From Olivibacter sp036959255 (GTDB lineage Bacteria > Bacteroidota > Bacteroidia > Sphingobacteriales > Sphingobacteriaceae), in the NCBI RefSeq assembly GCF_036959255.1, contig NZ_JAWMTI010000005.1, forward strand, positions 186,001-250,000: a DNA stretch of 64,000 nucleotides. Reading direction: 5' to 3'. The notes under the pieces were generated by a model. It was not told the DNA's origin. It did not search any database and saw nothing but the letters and a program-made list of their open reading frames with translations. A program made the position numbers and the translations under genes. How positions within the stretch are numbered: position 1 is the stretch's first letter; every line of letters begins with the position of its first letter. Positions 1 through 8,781 of the stretch are shown here, in pieces.

Positions 1-161
1 CATTTGATGGCCCTATATATTCATTAAGAGGCACGTCCCAAAGTGCTAACACTAATTTTTATTACGCGGATATTACGGGGGATGGAAAAGCCGATCAGAT
101 TCGATGGAATTACACAGAAAACGATGGTGTACTTAGAAACTACTTTGCCAACGGTCAATAA
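1..161 (+). CDS. FG-GAP/VCBS repeat protein, C-terminal fragment
   Basis: The frame starting at base 3 is open from the window edge to a TAA at 159-161, giving the last 52 residues of a protein. The translation contains YADITGDGKADQIRW, the calcium-binding D-x-[DN]-x-D-G-x-x-D type loop of FG-GAP/VCBS beta-propeller repeats, and ends RNYFANGQ. Such repeats occur in secreted or surface proteins of Bacteroidota. The N-terminus lies outside the window, so the full architecture and any sorting signal are unknown. A hairpin followed by T residues comes 15 bases after the stop. Confidence 0.7.
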   Translation, partial: FDGPIYSLRGTSQSANTNFYYADITGDGKADQIRWNYTENDGVLRNYFANGQ

Positions 162-175
162 ATACCTTAAATTAG

Positions 176-204
176 AAGCGAATATCGACATCGCTTATAT
201 TTTT
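176..204 (+). terminator. Hairpin terminator after the FG-GAP gene
   Basis: AAGCGA (176-181) pairs with TCGCTT (191-196) across a 9-base loop and is followed by TATATTTTTC. This is a short but classical intrinsic terminator shape, 15 bases after the stop at 161. Confidence 0.5.
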
Positions 205-262
205 CAAAGAATTAAGCGGCCTTTGTAACAAGCAAAAGAAGAATAATAAATAATACGATATT

Positions 263-625
263 ATGACGTCTCTCCATTTACAAAAAAAGTTAAAACACGA
301 GCAAATTCAATATGTCGAGTTTCTCTCGGCTGATATTACACGTGCCAAAAAATTTTATGCAGCAAGTTTCGGTTGGAAATTTACGGATTACGGTCCAGAC
401 TACACCGCATTTGGCGGCGATTATATTGATGGGGGCTTTACTTCTGGAGAGCCGATTAAGGGCAGTATTTTAATCGTCCTTTACTCGGAGGATATTGAGG
501 TAACGAAGCGCAAAATAACAGCTGCCGGCGGCCTTATCGTAAAGGACATATTTGACTTTCCGGGAGGTAGACGTTTTCATTTTACCGACTTGGATGGTTA
601 CGAACTCGCTGTTTGGTCGGAATAA
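263..625 (+). CDS. VOC family (glyoxalase/bleomycin resistance-like) protein
   Basis: This 120-residue single-module protein is typical in size for one vicinal oxygen chelate (VOC) unit. It shows the usual pattern: an N-terminal beta strand (QYVEFLSADITRAKKFYAASFGWKF), then YTAFGG, and a C-terminal FHFTDLDGYELAVW strand in which the final glutamate would be a metal ligand. Members act as dioxygenases, glyoxalases or drug-binding proteins, and the substrate cannot be read from sequence. The start is the ATG after an A/T-rich stretch with no Shine-Dalgarno sequence. It is a lone gene, convergent with the HU gene, with a shared hairpin between them. Confidence 0.85.
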   Translation: MTSLHLQKKLKHEQIQYVEFLSADITRAKKFYAASFGWKFTDYGPDYTAFGGDYIDGGFTSGEPIKGSILIVLYSEDIEVTKRKITAAGGLIVKDIFDFPGGRRFHFTDLDGYELAVWSE

Positions 626-673
626 ACAGTTATTTATTAGGCTTTGGGCTAATTAGGGGTTACAAAAATTACA

Positions 674-695
674 GCCCGATCTAAGGGAATCGGGC
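674..695. terminator. Shared hairpin terminator between the VOC and HU genes
   Basis: GCCCGAT (674-680) pairs perfectly with ATCGGGC (689-695) around an 8-base loop. It sits between two convergent genes, 49 bases past the VOC stop and 26 bases past the HU stop. Both flanks are A/T-rich, so it can serve both strands. Confidence 0.65.
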
Positions 696-720
696 CGTAT
701 AAAATAAAGTTTTACAATAC

Positions 721-1011
721 CTATTTTTTTATTTTTGCCGATGCTACCGCTTCCCGAAGTGATTTACCTGGTCTAAATTTGGCAACCTTGGTAGCTTTTA
801 TTTTAATGACAGCCCCGGTATTGGGATTACGCCCACTACGAGCGGCACGTTGGCCTACAGCAAAAGTTCCGAAGCCTATCAGGGATACGCTTTCTCCTTT
901 TTTCAAAGTGGTAGTAACCGAATTGGTGATACTGTTCAGGGCCTTTTCTGCCTGAACCTTTGTGATGCCCGCATCTGCGGCAATTTTTGTAATAAGATCA
1001 GCTTTGTTCAT
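721..1011 (-). CDS. HU family DNA-binding protein
   Basis: This 96-residue histone-like protein begins MNKADLITKIAADAG. It carries the HU/IHF signature GFGTFAVGQRAARSGRNPNTG followed by the KIKATKVAKFRPGKSLREAV tail. HU dimers bend and compact DNA through the beta-arm containing the RNP motif. I placed the start at 1011 because the in-frame upstream methionine at 1053 adds a 14-residue hydrophobic extension not found in HU, and a good promoter candidate lies at 1099-1129. The lysine-rich end (AKIKK) is normal for Bacteroidota HU proteins. Confidence 0.95.
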   Translation of the reverse strand: MNKADLITKIAADAGITKVQAEKALNSITNSVTTTLKKGESVSLIGFGTFAVGQRAARSGRNPNTGAVIKIKATKVAKFRPGKSLREAVASAKIKK

Positions 1012-1098
1012 TGTAATAGTATTAAGTTTACAAATCGGTAAAACCAATAGCACGATTGGTTTCTATGCCATAAATATAACCTTTTTATCCGCTGTCTC

Positions 1099-1129
1099 CA
1101 AAAGTAATATATGAACGCTTATATTTCCA
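1099..1129 (-). promoter_or_regulatory. Candidate promoter of the HU gene
   Basis: Read on the minus strand, TTG (1129-1127) is followed after exactly 20 bases by TACTTTTG (1106-1099). This matches the Bacteroidota sigma consensus TTG-N19..21-TAnnTTTG. Transcription would start near 1092, giving a leader of about 80 bases. Confidence 0.6.
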
Positions 1130-1260
1130 ACTCGTAGGATGCATGAAAAACACCTTATACGGTAAATAATTGATACACATTATCGAAACTTTGAAACACT
1201 TTGCCTTTGCTCATTAAAATCCTTTCCTTTTTTTTGTATAAACCCATTATAATAGCTCAC

Positions 1261-3351
1261 ATGCGTAATCTCCTAATTACTTGCCTTCTTTTCATTTTTT
1301 ATTCTCCCCTACTTTTGGCGCAAACACCTACTGTAAATAGTCAGAAATTCGATGAAAAGGCAGGTGCAAGCTTCAGCTACCGTAATCATATTTTGCAAAT
1401 AAAATGGCCCACAGGTAATCAGCACTATGGACAGATTGAGCTTGATATGCAAAAAGGAAAACCGCTATTCAGACGTATGCTGTTAACTGAAGGAAAAAGA
1501 AGTAAGCTTATTTCTTCGAACTTAGACCCTTCTTTTTTGCTAACGATCGGCAAAAGAGACTTGGTCTCACAAAACGGTTGGAATATTTTTTTTGATAAAG
1601 TACCCGAGAAACCATACCAAACCTATGATGTAAAATTGGAAAAATCGACTGCTTCTGTGGAAACCATCGGTAGTCGTACGTTGGTAAAAATCTCTTCGCT
1701 GAAGGCAGATCATTTTAAGGGCGATCTTGAAATTACATTTTATAATGGTAGTCCACTTTTTAATGTAGCAGCCGTCATGTCTACAAATGTCGATTCTTCA
1801 GCAATTGTTTATGATGCAGGCTTGGTAAGTAAGAATCCGGAATGGGAAGCGGTATCTTGGATTAATACGGCTGACAGTCTACAAAGTACTGATTTGATTT
1901 CGTCGGACACCTCCAAAAACATGGCCGTGAAGTACCGTAGTATTGCAGCAAAAGGAAAGGATGGTATGTTGGCATTGTTCCCCGCGCCACACCAGTACTT
2001 TTATCCGTTGGATGAAGCCTTTAACCTTAAGTTTGCTTGGTACGGGAACAATTATCGGAAGATGGTGGATGGATATGGCATAGGTATCCGACAAGACCTG
2101 CAGGGAGACAAACGTTTTGTTCCATGGTTCAATGCGCCTCCAAAGACCAAGCAACGTCTGAACTTCTTTTGTTTGCTAAGTGTAGAAAATGAAAATAGCA
2201 CCTTCGCCGCGATAAAAAAATTCACACATAATGATACTTATGTTAAACTACCCGGATATAAAACCATGTCAAGCCATTTCCACAACGAGTTCATCATGAA
2301 CGTGGTGCTTGCAAACAAACCTATCCCGGAAGTCCCTGACTTTGTCACCGTTTTTAAACGAATGGGTGTTGATATTGTGCATTTAGCCGAGTTTCACTAT
2401 ACAGCACATCCTAAAGGACCTGATCCGCAACGCTTAAAAGAGCTACATGCTCTTTTTGAGCAATGTAAACGCTTATCGGATGATCGTTTTCTTCTCCTTC
2501 CAGGTGAGGAACCGAATGAATTTTTTGGAGGTCACTGGCTTTCTCTTTTTCCCAAACCAATTTATTGGGTTATGTCTCGAGAAAAAGGAGTGTCTTTTTC
2601 AGAAAACCACCCCACTTATGGAAAGATTTATCACGTTGGTGATCAGGAGGATATGTTGAAGTTACTAGAAGAAGAACAAGGCTTGGCATGGACAGCCCAT
2701 GCACGTACAAAAGGTTCTGTGAATACACCTGATCTCTATAAAAATGAAAATTTTTTTAAATCAAATCGATTTATGGGAGCTGCATGGAAACCGATGCCCG
2801 CCGACTTATCTATGCCAAAATTAGGTAAGCGCGTACTCGATCTAATGGATGACATGAATAATTGGGGACTTAAAAAGACGGTCATTGCTGAGGCTGATCT
2901 TTTCACAATCACCCCTGAGAATGAAATGTATGCCCATATGAATGTAAATTATCTGATGCTCGATTCGTTGCCTAAATTTACCGATAGCTGGAAACCTGTA
3001 CTCAATAGCATGCAAAAGGGTCATTTTTTTACCAGCACAGGAGAAGTCTTGATGCCTCGATTAACCATTAACGGCAAACATTCGGGCGAATCCATATCAC
3101 TTGACGATTCAGGGTATGCTACGGTGGAGCTAGCACTCAATTGGACGTTCCCCATGAATTTTGTAGAAATCATTTCGGGAGACGGACAGCAAATTTATCG
3201 TGAAAAAATAGACCTGACTAAAACGGAAGCCTTTGGTTCAAAGGTAATGCAATTTAAAACGAATCTCCGTAAGCGAACATGGGTGCGCATTGAAGCATGG
3301 GATATCGCCGCAAACGGAGCTTTCAGTCAGTCTTTCTATGTTGCAGAGTAG
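1261..3351 (+). CDS. Secreted CehA/McbA-like (PHP-type) protein
   Basis: This is a 696-residue protein with a clear signal peptide (MRNLLITCLLFIFYSPLLLAQ); an upstream in-frame start at 1201 would bury it behind 20 extra residues. The N-terminal half (about 30-330) is beta-rich without motifs I recognise. The C-terminal half resembles the CehA/McbA branch of the PHP metallohydrolase superfamily: VDIVHLAEFHYTAHP, LLPGEEPNEFFGGHWL and AWTAHART contain the expected histidines and acidic residues, and a beta-sandwich tail follows from about residue 610. Relatives hydrolyse esters or phosphates, but here the substrate is unknown. There is no clear operon partner. The family call is moderately sure; the activity is inference. 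Confidence 0.6.
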   Translation: MRNLLITCLLFIFYSPLLLAQTPTVNSQKFDEKAGASFSYRNHILQIKWPTGNQHYGQIELDMQKGKPLFRRMLLTEGKRSKLISSNLDPSFLLTIGKRDLVSQNGWNIFFDKVPEKPYQTYDVKLEKSTASVETIGSRTLVKISSLKADHFKGDLEITFYNGSPLFNVAAVMSTNVDSSAIVYDAGLVSKNPEWEAVSWINTADSLQSTDLISSDTSKNMAVKYRSIAAKGKDGMLALFPAPHQYFYPLDEAFNLKFAWYGNNYRKMVDGYGIGIRQDLQGDKRFVPWFNAPPKTKQRLNFFCLLSVENENSTFAAIKKFTHNDTYVKLPGYKTMSSHFHNEFIMNVVLANKPIPEVPDFVTVFKRMGVDIVHLAEFHYTAHPKGPDPQRLKELHALFEQCKRLSDDRFLLLPGEEPNEFFGGHWLSLFPKPIYWVMSREKGVSFSENHPTYGKIYHVGDQEDMLKLLEEEQGLAWTAHARTKGSVNTPDLYKNENFFKSNRFMGAAWKPMPADLSMPKLGKRVLDLMDDMNNWGLKKTVIAEADLFTITPENEMYAHMNVNYLMLDSLPKFTDSWKPVLNSMQKGHFFTSTGEVLMPRLTINGKHSGESISLDDSGYATVELALNWTFPMNFVEIISGDGQQIYREKIDLTKTEAFGSKVMQFKTNLRKRTWVRIEAWDIAANGAFSQSFYVAE

Positions 3352-3612
3352 TAATAACTACCACAATTTAGCTTCCGGTAATACATAATAAGCAGTGCCA
3401 ACAGGCGTCCACATGATCGAAGTACCTAGTATCACCGCGCTCCTCCCACGGGTAAGTGATCTTATATTTTTTTTTCTATCGTGCAACGTGCCGAACAATT
3501 TTCAATTACCCTTTCTTCAGTTTACATACTTTTAAACAACTCTATATCAGAAAATTAAAGCAATGACAGTTTATCAATTTTCATGCACATTTATTAGGTA
3601 ACTGCCTTGCAA

Positions 3613-4314
3613 CTAGAGTCTCATCTTTTGTACGAGCAGCGAATAATTTTGTTGATATTGATGATTTCCCGGAAGGTGGAAGACGGTAACATTACTTCCA
3701 TCTTTTAACTTATTTTTCAGTAAAAGCGATTCTTCTTTCCCGAAAAGAATAAATATAGGTACACTGCTGTTTCTTATGGCTGATTCAATTTTATATTTTC
3801 TACCTGTATTATCGCTCGTTGCCATCAAATCACTTACACGAATCACAAAATCTGTACTGGAAGAAGGCGACAACAAAATCACTGTTTTTACTTTGGTTAA
3901 AAGTAGCTTCGAGATACGATTGGGAAGAAAGGCTGCTACATCCGCCCCAAATGAATAGCCAATGATGATCAAAGAAGATTTATCCCATACCTTCATGTAC
4001 TGCAAAGCGATTTGTTCTATATCCTTGGCAAATATTTCGGGGTTCTTTTGATTCCAAAAATATTTACGACTGTTTAGTGTGACGACACCGTATTGCTTTT
4101 CTTCAAAGGCGTGAATGAGCGACTTATTAAAGGTGTTCAAGCCCCCATCACCCGTAATGTATAGAATGAGTGCTTTTTGAGATCCTTTTGTTACCGAACA
4201 TGTTAGGGGGAACGACTTTTCAACACTTTCAACGCCAAATGAAACATTCCCTGTCAAGAGCACTACTATCAAAGCATACATTCTGATAAAAGAGGGGTGT
4301 ATTTTTAGAAACAT
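3613..4314 (-). CDS. AcvB/VirJ family alpha/beta hydrolase
   Basis: This 233-residue exported protein has a short signal peptide ending near SFG (residues 1-27; Met12 is an alternative start). The core matches the VirJ C-terminal domain: LILYITGDGG at the start, then IIIGYSFGADVAAF with the nucleophile elbow serine at residue 121, and LPGNHQY near the end with the likely catalytic histidine. In Agrobacterium and relatives AcvB/VirJ hydrolyses lysyl-phosphatidylglycerol in the periplasm. That role is plausible but unproven here. It lies 74 bases downstream of the GH106-like gene on the same strand and may be cotranscribed with it. Confidence 0.75.
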   Translation of the reverse strand: MFLKIHPSFIRMYALIVVLLTGNVSFGVESVEKSFPLTCSVTKGSQKALILYITGDGGLNTFNKSLIHAFEEKQYGVVTLNSRKYFWNQKNPEIFAKDIEQIALQYMKVWDKSSLIIIGYSFGADVAAFLPNRISKLLLTKVKTVILLSPSSSTDFVIRVSDLMATSDNTGRKYKIESAIRNSSVPIFILFGKEESLLLKNKLKDGSNVTVFHLPGNHQYQQNYSLLVQKMRL

Positions 4315-4388
4315 GTTACGTATTTTTCTAATGTGAAACGATCACAGACCATCATTCATGAAAATTATGCAATTTCCGCATCATCCAT

Positions 4389-7300
4389 TTATTCTTTATA
4401 CCGTACAATACTAAACTCTTCCTCTAATCCATATGCGTAGGTTTGGTAATGACTCCCTGCAGGATGATGATGAATATTATACCATTTACCTGGATCTACC
4501 AAGCCCGGTTCCGGATTATTATGATGCGGCCCGAGTAGATTCTTCAGACTTCCTATGACTTCCACTTCTACTTCGTTTTTGCCTTTTTTTACAAATGACG
4601 CTATATCCAAACGATTGGGCTCGTTAAAAATAACACCCGCGTATTTACCATTAACCCGTATCACGGCGACTGTTCCATTCCATTTACTCAATTGAACATA
4701 AATATCACTAGTTTCCTCTGTAAGCTCAACCTGTTTACTGTATTTAATACCGCCGCTATACATCGGTAAATATTGTTTATTCCACGCCCCTTTTTGTAAC
4801 GGTTTCGGCTTTATTATTTTAAAACCCTGTTCGACAGACATTAAACTGAAATCACCCATTATATAAATCGGTTCAATTTCTGCAAAGATACGCATGGGAG
4901 CAACATGCAATGTCACGGCATTATGTCCTGGTTTCAATTGTGATGAAATATCAAAAACACCAAAGGATCGATCTAACCACCATTGATTTTTGAGCGGTCT
5001 AAGCATTTTACCATTAACAGTAACTGCCGTCCATAATTCAGGCTGCTCTATAACGGCTTTAAAAGTTTTCGTAGACACATCGTCATCGATATAGAAATTA
5101 TAGGTTGCAGAAAACCCAGTGCCCGTTGAAAAGGTATCTCGCATTACGATATTATTTTTGAATTGTGTTCGATTATTCCAAGGATTACCCATCCCATCAA
5201 CAAATCCATAATGCCTAAAAGTTTTATTAGATGCTATTCCAACATGCAGATCCCGATATAGGCTGTCTGGCTTATGAATTACTAAATCGCAGAAGTCAAT
5301 CATTAGCGTATTGTTTTTGGGTCGTTGGATCTGCATATCGCTGGCCGGTAGCTTACTCAAATAAAAAAGATGGCGGTAAGACTCAACTTTTTCCGTTACC
5401 GTATTGGCAACAAAGAATAGCTTACTCCCTGCAGGTTCTATATTAGCATGTAAAGTCAGTTTAGCTCCATTAACTGTCTCGGGATAATCGAGTACCTTAC
5501 CGGTAAAAGGGTCTAAAAGCAAGGCATTCTTTCCATTAACATCTATCTTTACAGTCGTTTCCTCCGTTATACTGGCATTTGTAAGAAATATAATCTGGCC
5601 ATCTACAAATTGTCTGCGCTGATGGTATAATTTACCCCCTATACCACGAATTGAAAAATGGGTATTCAAAGACAAATTTTTGTTTGGTTCCGTCTTCACG
5701 ATTGAGCTAATATTCTTATTGCCGCTACGAAACAAGGTTAATTGCACACTTTTTTTGCCGTCGATAAACTGGGGTTGCTCGAACAAAACTACTTTACCAC
5801 CTTGCGCTATGAACTGCTTTAGTAAATGGAAAGTCCTGCCATCCAAATTTTCCATTCCCGGTGGCAGCACTACTGTAGTATATGACCGTTGGCCAACGAT
5901 AAACTTTCCTTTATGTACAGAACCGTGATCTTTGATAATATTCTCAGATCCCAAATCGTACTCCGTGTGTGCCTTTTCGAGTGTTGTAACAAAATCATTA
6001 AATTCTTCGCCGATTTGGTAAAAGCGTTTATGCGCCTTACCATTGAAGTAATACATCCAAGCAGTGGTAGTGGGCTCTAGTACCAATAGATCGTTTTTCT
6101 GTTCACCGCTGGACAAAGCGACCGATAAGCGAGCGTAATAATCATTCAATGATTTATAATAGGGCCACCAAGGTTCGTGATACGAGAAGCTTGGCGGGTA
6201 ATCATACTTTCTAGCACCATGTATCGTCATAAATGACAAGTGTTGATTGAGAAAATTCACACCAAGTACATACTCCCAATCAGCCAATCGTTTCATATCC
6301 TTAAAGGTGAGTTCCCAACCGGCACCCCCATACGTTTCCGACAGCGTTCTGCTTTTATTTAATTGATTTGCAACACTAGCCAGCTCTTTTACAGCCCTGA
6401 TATTACCAAATTGAACAGGTTTCTCCTCGTTAAATTGATTAAATAACATATCGATGCCCGGCATTTGCATCCAAGCATACATTGCCATATTATCCGGACC
6501 GTGATTTGGGCTAGGCCAGCCGTGTTCCCAATAATGCCCTGTCCAAATCAATTGATGATCTTCCATATAGCGGAACATGGGTTTGGACCATCTGTCAAGA
6601 AATAATTGTAACAGAACCTGATGGTAATTGTGTCGAATTTTTTTCCATTCACCTACTTCTTCAAACAAAGAAGCTATATTGGTCTCCAGTTCATAGCCCC
6701 ATGTCTTCTTGAATACCTTAAATAAATCAGGTGTCCACCGAACGCTATTTTGCCCTTCATTAATAATAGTCGGTTCATCTGAAAAAACACCGACTATCGA
6801 CTTATTTAAATTTTTGCCAAGGGCCTTCTCATAGCCCTTAAAAGTAACATCAATAAAGGTCTGCGTTACACCTTTGGCTAATAAATCCACATAAGAAACT
6901 CCTATGGGTCCCGCCACTGACCCCCGGTTGGATTTTTGGTAGTTCTTTTTCTTAATAACGATATACTCACCTACTTTATCCTTAAATTGTTTGTAACTTG
7001 TCGTAATATCTTTCGTTCTCTGATCTTCGACTTTCAGGAGCAGTAAGATGCTATCCTCCATTGGAGGGATTTTGTTTGCGCGCTGCATATATAGCATCTG
7101 TCCTTGGTTGTATGCTGCCGGCATTTTTTCTCCCACTAGCCCACCTGCAAAACCGGTTGGATAAGAGTTCTCATCATATATCCAGCTATTTAAATCCAAC
7201 TCTTTACTTTTGTTTTTTGCATACTGATACAGCTCATACCATTCATCAGACAAATATTCAGTGATTAACCCCGGTCGCGGGTGAATAATAACACCACCAA

Positions 7301-7526
7301 AACCCGCTACTTTGTAATCATTTAACATCGAATCAATAATGTTTTTACCTACCCTTCCATTCCAAACCCATAATGGCACAGGTTTGAAGGCATTGCCTGG
7401 TGAGTTAAATGTTGGTAACAGCGAACTAAGTGTATTGATTCTTTCCCCTTCCTTTTGATGCTTATAGGATTGCGTCAACAACATAAGGGGCAGCATTATG
7501 ACGAGTAAAAACCTTCTTGCCTGCAT
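4389..7526 (-). CDS. GH106-like glycoside hydrolase (alpha-L-rhamnosidase type)
   Basis: This protein of about 1045 residues has an N-terminal signal (MQARRFLLVIMLPLMLLTQS; an in-frame ATG 12 bases upstream is equally possible). Residues 45-130 show the pattern found in GH106 and relatives: KPVPLWVWNG, GGVIIHPRPG and WIYDENSYPTGFAGG. Then come a (beta/alpha)8-like catalytic region with GVFSDEPTI, an H-rich stretch GHYWEHGWPSPNHG, and a C-terminal beta-sandwich with the carbohydrate-binding GH2-like pattern (AVTLHVAPMRIFAEIEP, WNGTVAVIRVNGKYAG). GH106 enzymes remove L-rhamnose from plant pectins. The exact linkage cut here cannot be told, and no SusC/SusD pair is nearby. Confidence 0.75.
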   Translation of the reverse strand: MQARRFLLVIMLPLMLLTQSYKHQKEGERINTLSSLLPTFNSPGNAFKPVPLWVWNGRVGKNIIDSMLNDYKVAGFGGVIIHPRPGLITEYLSDEWYELYQYAKNKSKELDLNSWIYDENSYPTGFAGGLVGEKMPAAYNQGQMLYMQRANKIPPMEDSILLLLKVEDQRTKDITTSYKQFKDKVGEYIVIKKKNYQKSNRGSVAGPIGVSYVDLLAKGVTQTFIDVTFKGYEKALGKNLNKSIVGVFSDEPTIINEGQNSVRWTPDLFKVFKKTWGYELETNIASLFEEVGEWKKIRHNYHQVLLQLFLDRWSKPMFRYMEDHQLIWTGHYWEHGWPSPNHGPDNMAMYAWMQMPGIDMLFNQFNEEKPVQFGNIRAVKELASVANQLNKSRTLSETYGGAGWELTFKDMKRLADWEYVLGVNFLNQHLSFMTIHGARKYDYPPSFSYHEPWWPYYKSLNDYYARLSVALSSGEQKNDLLVLEPTTTAWMYYFNGKAHKRFYQIGEEFNDFVTTLEKAHTEYDLGSENIIKDHGSVHKGKFIVGQRSYTTVVLPPGMENLDGRTFHLLKQFIAQGGKVVLFEQPQFIDGKKSVQLTLFRSGNKNISSIVKTEPNKNLSLNTHFSIRGIGGKLYHQRRQFVDGQIIFLTNASITEETTVKIDVNGKNALLLDPFTGKVLDYPETVNGAKLTLHANIEPAGSKLFFVANTVTEKVESYRHLFYLSKLPASDMQIQRPKNNTLMIDFCDLVIHKPDSLYRDLHVGIASNKTFRHYGFVDGMGNPWNNRTQFKNNIVMRDTFSTGTGFSATYNFYIDDDVSTKTFKAVIEQPELWTAVTVNGKMLRPLKNQWWLDRSFGVFDISSQLKPGHNAVTLHVAPMRIFAEIEPIYIMGDFSLMSVEQGFKIIKPKPLQKGAWNKQYLPMYSGGIKYSKQVELTEETSDIYVQLSKWNGTVAVIRVNGKYAGVIFNEPNRLDIASFVKKGKNEVEVEVIGSLKNLLGPHHNNPEPGLVDPGKWYNIHHHPAGSHYQTYAYGLEEEFSIVRYKE

Positions 7527-7690
7527 AGATAATACCATTGAATAGACAAATGGAAATTAAGTAAAATCATTTGCATTATTGTCTTCTACTTGATCTACAT
7601 TGGCATTAATTTATGATTAGTTATTTATCGTTTACCATTTACGGATTGCCGATATTTTGTTGATTTATTATTACGCTTAACAGAAATGAC

Positions 7691-7963
7691 CTATATCCAG
7701 GCATGCTCATCTGTTTGTCCCTCTATTTCCCATCTTTCCCTTTTTAACTTCGATCTAATGGTTTCCGTCAGCTCGTTTTTCATTATATTGAAATGACTAA
7801 TTTGATCCGAAGCCTGCTTACGAAGACTGTGTGCTAAGTTCTTCATAGAATCGGCTGATTTTTCTCTCGTATATTCACCCTTGTCCGGTGCAAATAATAT
7901 CCCAATAGTTAATCCAGCTCCCAACCCGGCCAAAAAAGTAACTATTCTTCCTACGTCATTCAT
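7691..7963 (-). CDS. YtxH domain-containing protein
   Basis: This 90-residue protein has an N-terminal glycine-rich membrane segment (IVTFLAGLGAGLTIGILFAPDKG) with the LFAPxxGxxTR junction typical of YtxH proteins, then a charged amphipathic helix (MKNLAHSLRKQASDQISHF). Family members are small envelope proteins linked to general stress in Firmicutes; in Bacteroidota their role is unknown. The gene stands alone, divergent from the membrane protein at 8215. Confidence 0.85.
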   Translation of the reverse strand: MNDVGRIVTFLAGLGAGLTIGILFAPDKGEYTREKSADSMKNLAHSLRKQASDQISHFNIMKNELTETIRSKLKRERWEIEGQTDEHAWI

Positions 7964-8077
7964 ATTTCCAATATTATTGTGTAAAATCAGCTAAAGCCTG
8001 CATAGCCTACCATATACTTAATAAGACAAAATTTCGCATTAAAAGTTTGTATCGAATCAACATCCAACACATCAGCA

Positions 8078-8218
8078 ATGAATCGAATCAAGAAAGATCG
8101 AAACCTTCCGTTAGACAAACAGAATAACCAGCAGATAAATTTCATTGAAAACAGGGATATACATAGCGATAGAGATGACTTAATTTTGTGTTATTCAATA
8201 TTAAATTTTATAAAATGA
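8078..8218 (+). CDS. Possible 46-residue leader gene, translationally coupled
   Basis: This is a short open frame beginning MNRIKKDRNLPLDKQNNQQ, strongly hydrophilic and charged, ending LNFIK. Its TGA at 8216-8218 overlaps the ATG of the next gene (8215) in the ATGA arrangement typical of coupled genes. No Shine-Dalgarno sequence is visible and I recognise no family, so the frame may be chance. If real, it would be read just before the small membrane protein. Confidence 0.3.
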   Translation: MNRIKKDRNLPLDKQNNQQINFIENRDIHSDRDDLILCYSILNFIK

Positions 8219-8640
8219 TCTGGGGAATTACACTTATTCTATTGAGTATCTTGGCTGTGCCTTCGTTGATACTCGCTAAAAGACCTGATGCAAGACAGCT
8301 TTTAGAAAAGATTGAACCTTATCAGGGATGGATTGGGCTGATTTTTTGTTTTTGGGGAATCTGGGGAGTGATCCAAGCAGTCATCCACATTGGTGCGCTT
8401 ACCACTATGCCTATTTGGTGGTTAACCTGGCTTGCTGGTAGTGCATTGGAAGCAGTGCTTGGTTTTATGTTAGGTTATACCTTAATCCAAAAACACCTCT
8501 TATCAGGAAGTGCAAACGCAGGCACGAAGGCGGCAGAGCTACGCGCAAAATTAGCCCCTAACCTCGGAAAGTTTGGGTTAATCGGACTAATTGTAGGTAT
8601 TTGGATGATTATAGCCAATATCTTATTCATGGTTGTTTAA
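8215..8640 (+). CDS. Small four-helix membrane protein, unknown function
   Basis: This 141-residue protein is made almost entirely of hydrophobic segments: about 3-18 (IWGITLILLSILAVPSLIL), 36-58 (GWIGLIFCFWGIWGVIQAVI), 65-90 (MPIWWLTWLAGSALEAVLGF) and 118-138 (FGLIGLIVGIWMIIANILF). The loop LIQKHLLSGSANAGTKAAELRAKLAPN would be in the cytoplasm. I chose the ATG at 8215 over an upstream GTG at 8188 because the extension has no signal character. No family is recognised. It ends 100 bases before a strong bidirectional hairpin shared with the VWA gene. Confidence 0.75.
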   Translation: MIWGITLILLSILAVPSLILAKRPDARQLLEKIEPYQGWIGLIFCFWGIWGVIQAVIHIGALTTMPIWWLTWLAGSALEAVLGFMLGYTLIQKHLLSGSANAGTKAAELRAKLAPNLGKFGLIGLIVGIWMIIANILFMVV

Positions 8641-8740
8641 GCAATTTATCTTTCGACACACGGCTAGCTACGCAAAATTGCCTTCGAGCGATACAGCAAT
8701 ATTTATAATACCTAGGTGCTCTGCGAAAGAATTTAAAGAA

Positions 8741-8773
8741 AATGGTCCTATCTGTTTCACAGATAGGACCATT
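8741..8773. terminator. Strong bidirectional terminator hairpin
   Basis: AATGGTCCTATCTGT (8741-8755) and ACAGATAGGACCATT (8759-8773) form a perfect 15-bp stem with a 3-base loop. It lies between the convergent membrane protein gene and the VWA gene, 8 bases from the latter's stop. T-rich sequence follows on the minus strand. Confidence 0.85.
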
Positions 8774-8781
8774 CCTAAAGC

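Noticed and set aside
43..228. 61-codon plus-strand frame at the window start
   Set aside because: It overlaps the real FG-GAP frame ending at 161 in another phase and has no recognisable protein features.
1012..1053. Upstream start of the HU gene at 1053
   Set aside because: It would add 14 hydrophobic residues before the conserved MNKADLI start of HU proteins.
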